The notes: generated by a model from the letters alone, not told the origin. 64,000 nt of DNA from Frankiaceae bacterium (GCA_016650445.1 JAENVS010000034.1:96391-160390), one strand, 5' to 3'. Shown: positions 8,868 through 18,048, numbered from the stretch's first letter. Program-made: numbers and translations.

Positions 8868-11384
8868 TTAGGCGAGTGCGTCGAACCGCTCGCGCAGCCG
8901 GGCGACGTCGCGCCGGCGCTGCTCGTACGTCGCACCGACGCCGACCAGGAGCAGCCCGGCTGCACCGAGGGTCAGCCAGCGCGGAAGCGCCGCGGCGTAC
9001 GGCGCCATGAGCTGCAGCGCGTCGATGGCGAGCACCGCGCCGCCGAGGACGAGGGGAGCCTGCAGCCGCTGCTGCGCCCCGACGAGGAGCACAACGAGGG
9101 CTGCCGCACCGAGCAGAAGCGGGCGCGTGAGGGTGTCGTCGTCCAGGCTGGCGATGAGGCTCGGCACGAGCAGAAGCGTCAAGCCGGGGCCGTACGCCGC
9201 GAACGAGCGGGTGGACGGTGCGCGCCGGACCCGCAGCCAGCCGAGGGCCAGGGCGACGACGCCGAGTGGCACGACGTACGGCTCTGGTGCGACCACCCCT
9301 GCATCCGCGAGCCGGACCCACGAGCTGGCGGCGAGGAGCAGTCCGCCGGCCGCGGCGACCTCACGCCGGTCCGGGTGCAACGCGTCGGCGAGGGCGATGA
9401 GGCCGACGATGGCGAGCGACCACGACAGCCAGCCGGCATCGTCGAGGGTCAGCACCACTGCGGTCACCGCGAGAGCGGCAGCGGCTACGTCGACGGCCAC
9501 GCGTCGTACGCCGTCGAGCACGAACGTCAGCGCGACCAGGACCGCGGGTGCGACCAGCAGCAGCCCGCCGACCTGGTCGGCCGAGAGCTGACGGGCCGCG
9601 CCGCCCGCGGCGAGGAGCGCACCTGCGGTCAGGCCGGCGACGCCCGCTGCCTCGCCGCGCCGCACGGCCACGCCGGTGAACAGCACGGTCAGCGTCGCCA
9701 GGACGAGCAGCGTGGCGTCGCGGTCGGCTGTCGACCAGGCAGCCGCGAGCACGGCCATCGCTCCCCCGGCTCCCAGCGCCGCCACCGACAGGTCGGTCCG
9801 GCTCGTCGCGACACCGGCGGTCAGCAAGCCCGCGGAGCACCCCAGCAAGAGGATGAGCGCGAGCGGGTACGTCGTCGCCAGACCGAGCGGAAGCACGACC
9901 GCGGCGACGACGAGCAGGACCGCCGTCGGAACCGCAGCAGCGGCCAGGCGATGCAGGGCAAGTCCGGCCCCGGTGACGACGACGGCTGCGCACACCAGGA
10001 CCAGCAGCGTGACCACCGTGCCGTCCCACGCCGTGTCGGGTGACAGGGCATGGCGGGCGTCGCGGCCGGCGGCCAGCGTCCATGGCGTCGCCAGCCACGT
10101 CAGGGGAAGCACGGCGGCCTGGCTGACCGCTTCGGCCTGCGTGGCGAGTGCCGAGCCGGCGACGACAAGGGCGCCGGTGACCGGCCCCGGCCGCCAGTCG
10201 CGCGGCAGCAGCCCGGCCAGCTGGATCGCCACCAGGGCAACCGCTGCGAGGACCAGCGGCTGCTGCGCCTCGGTCAGCCGGTCGCTGCTGAGGGCGTAGG
10301 CGGCGGTGGACACGAGCGGTGCCGGCAGTGCGGTCAGCACCGCGCGGAGTCCGGCGTTGCTGCACAGCAGGCCCGCGCACGCGGCGAGCGCGGCCAGCGT
10401 GACGAGCCCGAGTTGGCCGGGCCCCTCACCGTCGAAGAACGCGCCGGCTGTGCTGAGCAGGACCGCGATGCCGGCCGTCGCCGTGCCCGCCACCAGGACC
10501 GCGATCTGCGCGTCCCGCAGCGCCGCCCCGAACCGGTCGAGGAGCACCCAGACCGCCAGGTCGGCCGCCACCACCAACGCCAGCGCCAGACCGCCCTCGC
10601 CGACCGACGCGTTGGCGTGGCCGAGCAGCAGCGGGACCGGGAGGTGCGCCAGCGCCACGGCAGCGATCCGCGGGACGACCACGGGAACGACGGTGGCGTA
10701 CAGCGCGGCAACGACGGCGAGGACGGCGGCCGACCCGGCGGCGTACACACTGGCTGAGCTGTCCTCGGCCAGGCCGAGGGTACGCAGGCCGTACGCATCC
10801 AGCGCGGCCAGCGCGAGCGTGACGACCGCGATCGTCTCGGCGGTGGCGTCGAGGCCCCGGCCCTTGAGGCGCGGCACGGCCGTACCGGCGATCACGGTGA
10901 GGGCGACGAGCACCGCGGCGCGCCCGCCGGCGCCGAGCCGGTCGTAGGTGACCGCCGCGAACACGATCCCCGCGATGGTCAGCAGCAGTGCGCCGAGGCT
11001 CAGCAAGGTGTTCTGGACGCGCTGCGGCGTCCACTCCTGCCGCGGCATCTGGACAGGTGACTGCCAGACCGGGGCGGGTGGGCCGCTCGGCCGCCCCGGG
11101 ATCGCGTGCGGCGCGGCTGTGGACGCCGAGGTGGCAGTCATCTGTCCGGGGGAGGCGGGGGCGGGGGACAGCACGGTGCCCTCGCCACGAAGTGCGGCGA
11201 GCAGGGAGGTGCGCTCGGTGAGCAGCTCGGCGCGGCGGGCGTCGAGGCCGGCGAGTGCCTGGTCGACGTCCCAGAGGCGGACGGCTTCGGGGCCGGTGAG
11301 TCGCAGGCCGCAGGAGGCGCAGGTCGTCGCGCCCGTCAGCGGGGCGCGGCAGTCGGGGCACGGGACGGCTGGCGGGCTGGTCAT
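8868..11384 (-). CDS. large polytopic membrane protein with N-terminal zinc ribbon (SCO7613-type)
   Basis: An 838-aa protein. Residues 1-35 hold two CxxC pairs (CPDCRAPLTGATTCASC) that look like a zinc ribbon. A short coiled-coil segment follows (QALAGLDARRAELLTERTS), then a Pro-rich linker, then from about residue 125 an almost unbroken series of 20 or more hydrophobic segments. This matches actinobacterial proteins annotated as SCO7613 C-terminal domain-containing. No transporter or enzyme motif is visible and function is unknown. It is preceded by 58 bp and the end of the UDP-glucose dehydrogenase gene, so it may be co-transcribed with it. Confidence 0.85.
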   Translation of the reverse strand: MTSPPAVPCPDCRAPLTGATTCASCGLRLTGPEAVRLWDVDQALAGLDARRAELLTERTSLLAALRGEGTVLSPAPASPGQMTATSASTAAPHAIPGRPSGPPAPVWQSPVQMPRQEWTPQRVQNTLLSLGALLLTIAGIVFAAVTYDRLGAGGRAAVLVALTVIAGTAVPRLKGRGLDATAETIAVVTLALAALDAYGLRTLGLAEDSSASVYAAGSAAVLAVVAALYATVVPVVVPRIAAVALAHLPVPLLLGHANASVGEGGLALALVVAADLAVWVLLDRFGAALRDAQIAVLVAGTATAGIAVLLSTAGAFFDGEGPGQLGLVTLAALAACAGLLCSNAGLRAVLTALPAPLVSTAAYALSSDRLTEAQQPLVLAAVALVAIQLAGLLPRDWRPGPVTGALVVAGSALATQAEAVSQAAVLPLTWLATPWTLAAGRDARHALSPDTAWDGTVVTLLVLVCAAVVVTGAGLALHRLAAAAVPTAVLLVVAAVVLPLGLATTYPLALILLLGCSAGLLTAGVATSRTDLSVAALGAGGAMAVLAAAWSTADRDATLLVLATLTVLFTGVAVRRGEAAGVAGLTAGALLAAGGAARQLSADQVGGLLLVAPAVLVALTFVLDGVRRVAVDVAAAALAVTAVVLTLDDAGWLSWSLAIVGLIALADALHPDRREVAAAGGLLLAASSWVRLADAGVVAPEPYVVPLGVVALALGWLRVRRAPSTRSFAAYGPGLTLLLVPSLIASLDDDTLTRPLLLGAAALVVLLVGAQQRLQAPLVLGGAVLAIDALQLMAPYAAALPRWLTLGAAGLLLVGVGATYEQRRRDVARLRERFDALA

Positions 11385-11442
11385 GCGCTCAGCATCGGCC
11401 CGCGAGGGCCCACGGTACGTGAGGCCAACTACCTAATCCTTG

Positions 11443-12621
11443 TCAGTCGCGGCCTTGGATGTCGCGGGTGTAGACCTTGTCGCCGACGTCGTCCAGCGCC
11501 TCATCACGACGGTTCGCGATGATGACGTCGGAGCGCTTCTTGAACTCCTCGAGGTCGTGAACGACCTCCGAGTTGTAGAACGTGTCGCCGTCGAAGGCCG
11601 GCTCGTAGATGATCACCGGGACGCCCTTGGCCTTGATCCGCTTCATGACGCCCTGGATCGAGGACGAGCGGAAGTTGTCCGAGCCGGTCTTCATGATCAG
11701 CCGGTAGACGCCGACCGTGGCCGGCCGGCGCTTCAGGATGTCGACGGCGATGAAGTCCTTGCGCGTGGTGTTGGCCTCGACGATCGCGCTGATGAGGTTC
11801 TGCGGCACGTCGGTGTAGTTGGCCTGCAGCTGCTTGGTGTCCTTGGGCAGGCAGTAGCCGCCGTACCCGAAGGACGGGTTGTTGTAGTAGTTGCCGATGC
11901 GGGGGTCGAGCCCGACGCCCTCGATGATCTGGCCGGTGTTGAGGCCGTGCGTGAGGGCGTAGGTGTCCAGCTCGTTGAAGTACGCCACCCGCAGCGCGAG
12001 GTAGGTGTTGGCAAACAGCTTCACCGCCTCCGCCTCGGTGGAGTCTGTGAGCAGCACCGGGGCGCTCTTGTCGATCGCCCCCTCGAGGAGCAGGTCGGCG
12101 AAGCGCTGCCCGCGCTCCCCGCGGTCGCCGACGATGATCCGGGACGGGTGCAGGTTGTCGTGCAGCGCCCGGCCCTCGCGCAGGAACTCGGGCGAGAAGA
12201 TGATGTTGGTGCCCGGGTGAGCCTCCCGCATCCGCGCGCAGAAGCCGACCGGGACCGTCGACTTGACCACAACCGTCGCCTCGGGGTTCTTCGCGACGAC
12301 GTCGGCGATCACCGACTCGACCGAGCCGGTGTTGAAGTAGTTGGTCGTCTCGTCGTAGTCGGTCGGTGTCGCGACGATCACGAACTCGGCGCCCTCGTAG
12401 GCCTCCGCCGGGTCGAGCGTCGCGGTCAGGTCGAGCGGCTTGGTGCGTAGGTAGTCCTGCAGCTCCGCGTCGATGATCGGCGACTCCCGCCGGTTGATGA
12501 GGGCGACTTTCTCGGGGTCGATGTCCAGCGCTACGACGGTGTTGTGCTGCGCCAGGATGACCGCGTTGGACAGGCCGACGTAGCCGGTACCGGCGACGGC
12601 GATGCGCGGGCGTGAGGTCAT
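11443..12621 (-). CDS. ugd: UDP-glucose / nucleotide-sugar 6-dehydrogenase
   Basis: A 392-aa NAD-dependent dehydrogenase making UDP-glucuronate (or a related uronate) by two-step oxidation. The Rossmann motif is [15 protein letters not shown]. The substrate-binding stretch is [19 protein letters not shown], and the active-site block [10 protein letters not shown] contains catalytic Cys257. Length and motifs resemble the E. coli-type Ugd of about 390 aa. The ATG is 6 nt downstream of a minus-strand TAGGCT box, mirrored by the box of the divergent acyl-CoA dehydrogenase, so both mRNAs are probably leaderless. It supplies uronic acid for the envelope glycan genes to the right. Confidence 0.93.
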   Translation of the reverse strand: MTSRPRIAVAGTGYVGLSNAVILAQHNTVVALDIDPEKVALINRRESPIIDAELQDYLRTKPLDLTATLDPAEAYEGAEFVIVATPTDYDETTNYFNTGSVESVIADVVAKNPEATVVVKSTVPVGFCARMREAHPGTNIIFSPEFLREGRALHDNLHPSRIIVGDRGERGQRFADLLLEGAIDKSAPVLLTDSTEAEAVKLFANTYLALRVAYFNELDTYALTHGLNTGQIIEGVGLDPRIGNYYNNPSFGYGGYCLPKDTKQLQANYTDVPQNLISAIVEANTTRKDFIAVDILKRRPATVGVYRLIMKTGSDNFRSSSIQGVMKRIKAKGVPVIIYEPAFDGDTFYNSEVVHDLEEFKKRSDVIIANRRDEALDDVGDKVYTRDIQGRD

Positions 12622-12627
12622 GGCGGC

Positions 12628-12641
12628 AGCCTAACTAGGCT
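12628..12641. promoter_or_regulatory. bidirectional palindromic -10 region (ugd / acyl-CoA dehydrogenase)
   Basis: AGCCTAACTAGGCT contains a TAGGCT on each strand. The plus-strand copy (12636-12641) ends 7 nt before ATG 12649; the minus-strand copy (12628-12633) ends 6 nt before ATG 12621. The whole intergenic region is only 27 bp, so -35 regions would fall inside the opposite gene. RNA polymerase can bind only one side at a time, implying mutual exclusion. Confidence 0.6.
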
Positions 12642-12648
12642 GGCGCTC

Positions 12649-13800
12649 ATGAGCGCCTACGACGTGTACTCCCTGACCGAGGAGCATCAGCTCCTGCGCA
12701 AGGCGGTCCGGGAGCTGGCTGAGGACAAGATCGCCCCGCGGGCTGCCGCCATCGACGAGGCGGCGGAGTACCCGTGGGACGTCCACGAGGTGCTGAAGTC
12801 GGCAGATCTGCTGGCGATCCACGTGCCGGAGCAGTACGGCGGCGCCGGGGCCGACCGGATCGCGCACAGCATCGTCGTCGAGGAGATCGCCCGGGTCTGT
12901 GCCAGCTCGAGCCTGATCGTGGCCGGCAACAAGCTCGGGACGATGGGCCTGATCCTGTCCGGGAGCGAGGACCTCAAGCAGCGCTACCTGCCAGCGGTCG
13001 CCCGTGGCGAGATCACGTTCTCGTACGCGTTGAGCGAGCGGGAGGCCGGCTCTGACGCGGGGAGCATGAAGACGCGTGCGGTCCGCGACGGTGATGCCTA
13101 TGTCCTGAACGGCGCAAAGTGCTGGATCACGGGTGCCGGGGTCAACACGCACTACACGGTCATGGCGAGCACCGACCCTGCGAAGGGCTCGAAGGGCATC
13201 TCGGCCTTCGTCGTGCATGCCGACGACCCCGGCTTCAGCGTCGGCACGAAGGAGCGCAAGATGGGGATCAAGGGGTCCCCGACCTGCGAGCTCTACTTCG
13301 AGGACTGCCGCATCCCGGCCGACCGCATCATCGGTGCGGAAGGCACCGGCTTCCGCACCGTCCTGATGACCCTGGACCACACCCGGTCGATGATCGGCGC
13401 GCAGGCCGTCGGGATCGCCCAGGGGGCGCTTGACGCGGCGGTCGCCTACGTCAAGGAGCGCAAGCAGTTCGGCACGTCGATCGCCGACTTCCAGGGCGTG
13501 CAGTTCATGATCGCCGACATGGCGATGAAGGTGGAGGCCGCCCGCCAGCTGGTGTACGTCGCCAACGCGAGCGCGGAGCGTGGCGACGCCGACCTGACCT
13601 TCCTGTCGAGCGCGTCGAAGACGTTTGCGTCGGACACCGCCATGGAGGTCACCACCGACGCGGTGCAGCTGTTCGGCGGGTACGGCTACACCAGGGACTT
13701 CCCGGTCGAGCGGATGATGCGCGACGCGAAGATCACCCAGATCTACGAGGGCACGAACCAGATCCAGCGCATGGTGATGGCGCGGCAGATCCTCACGTAA
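12649..13800 (+). CDS. acyl-CoA dehydrogenase (FadE25-like)
   Basis: A 383-aa FAD enzyme. Signature 1 is ALSEREAGSDAGSMKTRA; the C-terminal block LFGGYGYTRDFPVERMMRDAKITQIYEGTNQIQ carries the catalytic Glu in YEGT. In mycobacteria the gene downstream of purE is fadE25, and the local context here (purK/purE on the left, TIGR03089/LCP on the right) is alike, so orthology is likely but inferred. No Shine-Dalgarno is seen: TAGGCT lies 7 nt before the ATG. It stops 3 bp before the convergent esterase gene. Confidence 0.93.
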   Translation: MSAYDVYSLTEEHQLLRKAVRELAEDKIAPRAAAIDEAAEYPWDVHEVLKSADLLAIHVPEQYGGAGADRIAHSIVVEEIARVCASSSLIVAGNKLGTMGLILSGSEDLKQRYLPAVARGEITFSYALSEREAGSDAGSMKTRAVRDGDAYVLNGAKCWITGAGVNTHYTVMASTDPAKGSKGISAFVVHADDPGFSVGTKERKMGIKGSPTCELYFEDCRIPADRIIGAEGTGFRTVLMTLDHTRSMIGAQAVGIAQGALDAAVAYVKERKQFGTSIADFQGVQFMIADMAMKVEAARQLVYVANASAERGDADLTFLSSASKTFASDTAMEVTTDAVQLFGGYGYTRDFPVERMMRDAKITQIYEGTNQIQRMVMARQILT

Positions 13801-13803
13801 AGA

Positions 13804-14823
13804 TCAGGCGAGCAGCCGGGCCTCGAGGAACGGGATCGCCCGGGCTGCCCCGTGCACCGACTCCCAGCCGTGCCCCGCGCCCGCGACGATCTGCAGGTCG
13901 ACGGTCGAGCCGCCGCGGCATCCTTGCCAGTGCACGTGGCGCACGCCGGGGCGGTTGTCGGTCGTGCGCTTGCCGCAGGCGGCCTGCGTCGTCATCAGGG
14001 CCAGCGTGGACGTGACGGGCCGCGGCGACATGCCGAGATGGGTCACGTGCACGGGCGTCGTGAGGCCGACGGTGCCGTCCTTGGCGCCGTGGATCGAGAG
14101 CAGGTCGGGCAGTACGACGGTGCTGGGGCAGTGCGCCTCGAGACTGCCACTGACCTCGACCACCGCGGCGAGGGCCGGGTGGGCGCGACAGAGCACGCGG
14201 TAGGCGAGCATCCCGCCGCCGGAGTAGCCGACGAGCGCGCGTCGCTTCGGGTCGATGGGGACGCGCCGCCCGACGTCGTCGAGCACGGCGTCCACGAAGG
14301 CGACGTCGTCGACGCCCTGGTCCATGGCGACGCCGCAGCAGCTGCCGGCGTTCCAGGAGCCGCCTACGCCGGCGGGGTAGGCGAGCGTGACGCCCTTGCG
14401 CCGAAGGCTGTCGAGGCCGAGGCCCTCGGCCACCGCCTGCGCGCTGCCGACGTCCTGGTGGAGCACGACGACGAGCGCCGCGGTGCGTCCCGGTGCAAGG
14501 CCGAGCGCGGGCAGGAGCAGGTAGCCGCGCTCACGGCCGGCGATGTCGAGGCGCACGACCCGTGAGTCGCCGGCCGGCATACCAGGACCGGCCACCGGAG
14601 CCAGGTCACCGGGGGTGCCCTGACCGGGGAGGACGAGCGAGCGGCCGACGCTCGCAGCCGGGAGGCCGGACGTCGCGCTCGCGGTGGTGGCTGCCGAGAT
14701 GACGTCGTTCGGGCTGGGGGCGGGCGGTGCCACGACGAACACGGCCACGAACAGCGTCAGCAGGACGGTCAGCGCCGGCTGCCCGATGCTCCACACCTGC
14801 CTGCGGACGTCTCGCTTGCCCAT
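13804..14823 (-). CDS. secreted/membrane-anchored alpha/beta-hydrolase (PHB depolymerase/feruloyl esterase-like)
   Basis: A 339-aa serine esterase of the LpqC/PHB-depolymerase group. An uncleaved or cleaved N-terminal hydrophobic segment (about residues 16-35) precedes a low-complexity linker and the catalytic domain from about residue 88. The nucleophile elbow is VGYSGGG (Ser201); Asp249 (HGAKDG) and His318 (GAGHGW) complete a plausible triad. A CC pair (SCCG) and further cysteines suggest disulfides outside the cell. It lies 2 bp after its paralogue (14826-15704), so the two form a tandem duplication in one operon. Substrate unknown. Confidence 0.87.
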   Translation of the reverse strand: MGKRDVRRQVWSIGQPALTVLLTLFVAVFVVAPPAPSPNDVISAATTASATSGLPAASVGRSLVLPGQGTPGDLAPVAGPGMPAGDSRVVRLDIAGRERGYLLLPALGLAPGRTAALVVVLHQDVGSAQAVAEGLGLDSLRRKGVTLAYPAGVGGSWNAGSCCGVAMDQGVDDVAFVDAVLDDVGRRVPIDPKRRALVGYSGGGMLAYRVLCRAHPALAAVVEVSGSLEAHCPSTVVLPDLLSIHGAKDGTVGLTTPVHVTHLGMSPRPVTSTLALMTTQAACGKRTTDNRPGVRHVHWQGCRGGSTVDLQIVAGAGHGWESVHGAARAIPFLEARLLA

Positions 14824-14825
14824 GG

Positions 14826-15704
14826 CTAACCCGCCAGCAGCCGGAGACGGAGGAAGGCCAAGGTGCGGCGCGAGGCGTCGAGGTTGCCCCAGCCGTGACC
14901 GGCGTCAGGGATGAGCAGCGCCTCGACGGTGCCGCCTCGACAGCCTTCCCAGCGGCGTACCTCGGCGCCGTACGCCTGCGTGGTGACGCTCTTGCCGCAG
15001 CCGGCGCTGCTGGTCAGGATGCCGAGCGTGCTCGCGGCCGGCCGCGGCGCCAGGCCGAGCTTGCTGATGAAGATCGGTCGGTTGAGACCGATGGTGCCGT
15101 CGGCCTTGCCGTGCAGCGTGAGCACGTCCGGGACGGTGATCCCCGCGTCGCACGGGCTCTCCAGCGATCCGCTGACGACGACCGCCACGGCCAGCCGCCC
15201 CGGTCGCGCGCAGACGTAGTGGTAGGTCAGCATCCCGCCGCTGGAGTAGCCGACCAGGGCCTCCCGGCGCCGGTCGATGGGCGTCTGCTGCGCGGCGTCC
15301 TTGAACACCGCGTCGAGGAAGCGGACGTCGTCGACGCCCTGCTGGCTGGGCATGCCGCAGCACTTCCCGGCGTCCCAGGAGTGGTCCACCCCGGCCGGGT
15401 AGACCAGGGTCGCGCCGGCCTGCCGGAGCTCTTGGAGCGCGGTCTCCTTGGCCACCCCGTTGGGGGTGCCGCCCTCCTGGTGCAGGACGGCGACGAGGGC
15501 CGCCTTCTTGCCGGTCCGGAGCCCGAGGGCCGGCTCGAGCAGGTAGCTGCGCTCCCGGCCGTCGACCCGCAGCTTCACGGTGCGGCTCGCCGTCGGGGAG
15601 GAGCGCTCGGCCTGCGCGGCCTGGACGCCGCAGCCCGCCGCGAGCACGGCCAGGACCCACAGCACGACGACGGCCGGGCGCGGTCTGCGGGCGCGGGCAG
15701 GCAC
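14826..15704 (-). CDS. lipoprotein esterase, paralogue of the adjacent gene
   Basis: A 292-aa predicted lipoprotein. After the signal segment the lipobox LAAGC gives lipidated Cys25. The hydrolase domain matches the neighbour nearly block for block: YPAGVDHSWDAGKCCG, nucleophile VGYSSGG (Ser154), Asp202 (HGKADG) and His270 (DAGHGW). It differs from the downstream copy in being membrane-tethered through lipid rather than through a transmembrane segment. It lies 55 bp after the TIGR03089 gene on the same strand. Substrate unknown; esters in the envelope or in plant polymers are possible. Confidence 0.88.
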   Translation of the reverse strand: MPARARRPRPAVVVLWVLAVLAAGCGVQAAQAERSSPTASRTVKLRVDGRERSYLLEPALGLRTGKKAALVAVLHQEGGTPNGVAKETALQELRQAGATLVYPAGVDHSWDAGKCCGMPSQQGVDDVRFLDAVFKDAAQQTPIDRRREALVGYSSGGMLTYHYVCARPGRLAVAVVVSGSLESPCDAGITVPDVLTLHGKADGTIGLNRPIFISKLGLAPRPAASTLGILTSSAGCGKSVTTQAYGAEVRRWEGCRGGTVEALLIPDAGHGWGNLDASRRTLAFLRLRLLAG

Positions 15705-15760
15705 GGTTGCTCGGTCTCCAGGGTCGGCGGTACGCGGAATCTACCCGTCTCCTCGGCTGT

Positions 15761-16459
15761 TCAGGCCCGCCTCGTGAGCCCTGGGACGAGGGTTCCTGCG
15801 GTGCAGGTGACCCGCTCCGCCTCGACCACGGCTGTGGGGTCGCCTTCGCGGAGCAGCACCAGACCCGCACCGGCGGCGAGCGCACCCAGCAGGACGGCTG
15901 CGCCGGCCGGGTCCGCGGGCGGCAGCGTCGTGAGGATCCGGTCGGCGGCAGACAGGCCGGCGAGCGGCGCCACCGGCGCTCCGGCGACCTCGATCCGGAA
16001 GGCCGCCGGTCGCGGGCCACCGAAGTGATCGGCGTACGACGGCACTTCGCGTGCGTAGTCCAGGGCCAGCCCGGGGAGCGGACCGGAGGGCGCGCCGAGG
16101 GGGTGGCCCGACAGTGCGAGCACGTCGTCGACGCCGGCGTCGAGCGCCGCGCCGGCCGCCTCGGCGAGCACGAAGGCGACGTCACACGCCGCGAGGCCGT
16201 CGGCGTCGGCGGCGAGCACCACCGTCGCGTCGGTCGCGACCCCGGCGAGCAGCACCACGACCGCCTGCCAGTGCAGCGGCAGCAGCACACCGACGGTCCG
16301 CGGCCCGTCCAGGGAGTCGATGAGCAGGTTGGCGGTCTTCGCCACCCAGTTGGCGGTGGTGGCCCCCGAGAGCTCGACGCGGGCTGTCCCGTCGTACAAG
16401 GTCAGCAGGGGCTGTGCGGGGTCACGCTCCCCGACCAGGCCGCCGGTGAGGTCGCTCAG
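15761..16459 (-). CDS. TIGR03089 family protein (AMP-binding-like fragment)
   Basis: About 232 aa, matching the actinobacterial TIGR03089 family, which resembles the N-terminal part of AMP-forming ligases but lacks a full adenylation domain. The conserved start region reads DPAQPLLTLYDGTARVELSG then ATTANWVAKTANLLIDSL. No ATG, GTG or TTG precedes the conserved region in frame, so I place the start at CTG 16459, whose CTGA overlaps the stop of the LCP gene. TTG 16399 would remove about 20 conserved residues. The partnership with an LCP gene is as in mycobacteria. Function unknown. Confidence 0.8.
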   Translation of the reverse strand: MSDLTGGLVGERDPAQPLLTLYDGTARVELSGATTANWVAKTANLLIDSLDGPRTVGVLLPLHWQAVVVLLAGVATDATVVLAADADGLAACDVAFVLAEAAGAALDAGVDDVLALSGHPLGAPSGPLPGLALDYAREVPSYADHFGGPRPAAFRIEVAGAPVAPLAGLSAADRILTTLPPADPAGAAVLLGALAAGAGLVLLREGDPTAVVEAERVTCTAGTLVPGLTRRA

Positions 16460-18048
16460 GCTACGCAGGGGTCGTCCAGCGCCGTGACGACCTTGGGGGT
16501 CGGCGTGGCCGTCGGCTGCCCCGTCGGCGCGGGGGCGACCTTCACGAGCTTGGCGCCGGAGTAGGAGGTGCCGACGACGACCTCGATGACGTTGCCGAGC
16601 TCGGCGGCCTCGAGGGTTGAGCCCGGGATGGCCGCCTGCACCGTGCGGGCGGAGTCGGACTTGCTCGGTCCGTAGCGGATGACCGTGGCCGTCGCGCCTT
16701 CGCCGACCGTGTCCGGTGTGCCCACCGTCTGGAAGCCGACGTCGCCCAGCTCGCGGGCCGCCTTGCGCGCGAGGCCGTTGATGCCCGAGGCGTTGGAGAC
16801 GTGAACGCGGATGTTGCCGGGCTTCACGATGAGGGGCTCGGCGGCGACGGTGCCCGGCTTCGGCGTCTTGCCGCCCGGCGGGACGTCGCGGCGGATCGCG
16901 TCGAACAGCGCGGCTGCCTTCTCCTGGTCGATGAGCACGACCGAGCCGAGCCCTCTCAGGTACGCGTTCGAGTCGGTGATGGGGATCGTCGCGAAGACGA
17001 CGTTGCCGGCACCGACGTTGCGCATCCGCAGCGCGAGGGTGCGCAGGGTTGCGAAGTCGAGCCCCTCGTCGGCCTGTAGCGAGGACGTCGCGACGTTGAG
17101 GAAGCCGTTCAGCTTGAAGGGGTTGGCCAGCGTGCCGGCAGACAGGACCTTGCGGATGATGGCGCCGATGAACTGCTGCTGGCGCTTGATGCGGTCGATG
17201 TCGCCGCCCGGGAGGCCCTTGCGCTGCCGGACGAAGGCGAGCGCGACGTCGCCGTTGATGTGATGCCGGCCGGCCGAGAGGTTGATGCCGGAGTCGTGCT
17301 CCTTCGCGGCCTTGGCGAGGCAGACGTCGACGCCGCCGAGCTTGTTGACCATCGCCTTGAAGCCGTCGAAGTCCACCTGCAGGTAGTGGTCGATGCGCAC
17401 GCCGGTCAGGTCCTGGATCGTGCGCACCAGCAGCGGCGGACCGCCCTCGAAGATGGCCGAGTTGAGCTTGGCCCGGTGCGCGGGGTGCACCTTTCCGGAC
17501 TTCTGCTCGGTGTACTCAGGGATGTCGACGACAGAATCGCGCGGGAAGCTGACGAGCTGCGCCTTGCTGCTCTTGCCGCCGTACAGGTGCGCCAGGATGA
17601 CGGTGTCGGCCCGCTGCCCGGTCACGAAGTTCGAGCCGCTGCCCTGCACCCCCTGGCCGGCCTTGAGGTCCCCCCGGCTGTCCGAGCCGACGATGAGGAA
17701 GTTCTGGGCGTTGTTCGGGGCGGCCTTGGGCGCGTCGGACCGGTCGCCGCCGAAGACCGGGATGCGCCGGATGTTGCCCTCGTAGTGGTTGACCAGGACG
17801 TAGCCGGCGCCGGCCGTCGCCAGGATGGCGATCGAGGTCACGACCGCGATCCACGACATGACGCGGGCCGCTCGCCGGGGACGGCGCACCTTTCCGGCCG
17901 GGACAACGGTGCCGTGCCGTGCGGGCGGGCGCGGGGCCCCCGCGCGCCCACGGGGATCGAGATGCGGTGGTAACGGGCGGGGCGGCTGGGGGCTGCGGGA
18001 CGGCGGGGGCTGCTCCCCGCCGGCCTTCCAGTCCCTGGGCTCGCTCAC
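16456..18048 (-). CDS. LCP family glycopolymer transferase with LytR_C domain
   Basis: A 530-aa membrane-anchored extracytoplasmic LytR-CpsA-Psr protein. Order: Pro-rich cytosolic tail (1-60), one transmembrane helix (about 64-88), LCP catalytic domain (about 115-330; motifs FLIVGSDSRGD, SFPRDSVVDIP, DRIKRQQQFIG), then a LytR_C domain (IRVHVSNASGINGLARKAA…). LCP proteins move polyprenyl-pyrophosphate-linked glycans onto peptidoglycan, which fits the glycan clusters around it. GTG 18048 has a GGAGA ribosome site. A minus-strand TAGCCT at 18128-18133 would give a leader of about 70 nt. It is translationally coupled to TIGR03089. Confidence 0.93.
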   Translation of the reverse strand: MSEPRDWKAGGEQPPPSRSPQPPRPLPPHLDPRGRAGAPRPPARHGTVVPAGKVRRPRRAARVMSWIAVVTSIAILATAGAGYVLVNHYEGNIRRIPVFGGDRSDAPKAAPNNAQNFLIVGSDSRGDLKAGQGVQGSGSNFVTGQRADTVILAHLYGGKSSKAQLVSFPRDSVVDIPEYTEQKSGKVHPAHRAKLNSAIFEGGPPLLVRTIQDLTGVRIDHYLQVDFDGFKAMVNKLGGVDVCLAKAAKEHDSGINLSAGRHHINGDVALAFVRQRKGLPGGDIDRIKRQQQFIGAIIRKVLSAGTLANPFKLNGFLNVATSSLQADEGLDFATLRTLALRMRNVGAGNVVFATIPITDSNAYLRGLGSVVLIDQEKAAALFDAIRRDVPPGGKTPKPGTVAAEPLIVKPGNIRVHVSNASGINGLARKAARELGDVGFQTVGTPDTVGEGATATVIRYGPSKSDSARTVQAAIPGSTLEAAELGNVIEVVVGTSYSGAKLVKVAPAPTGQPTATPTPKVVTALDDPCVA

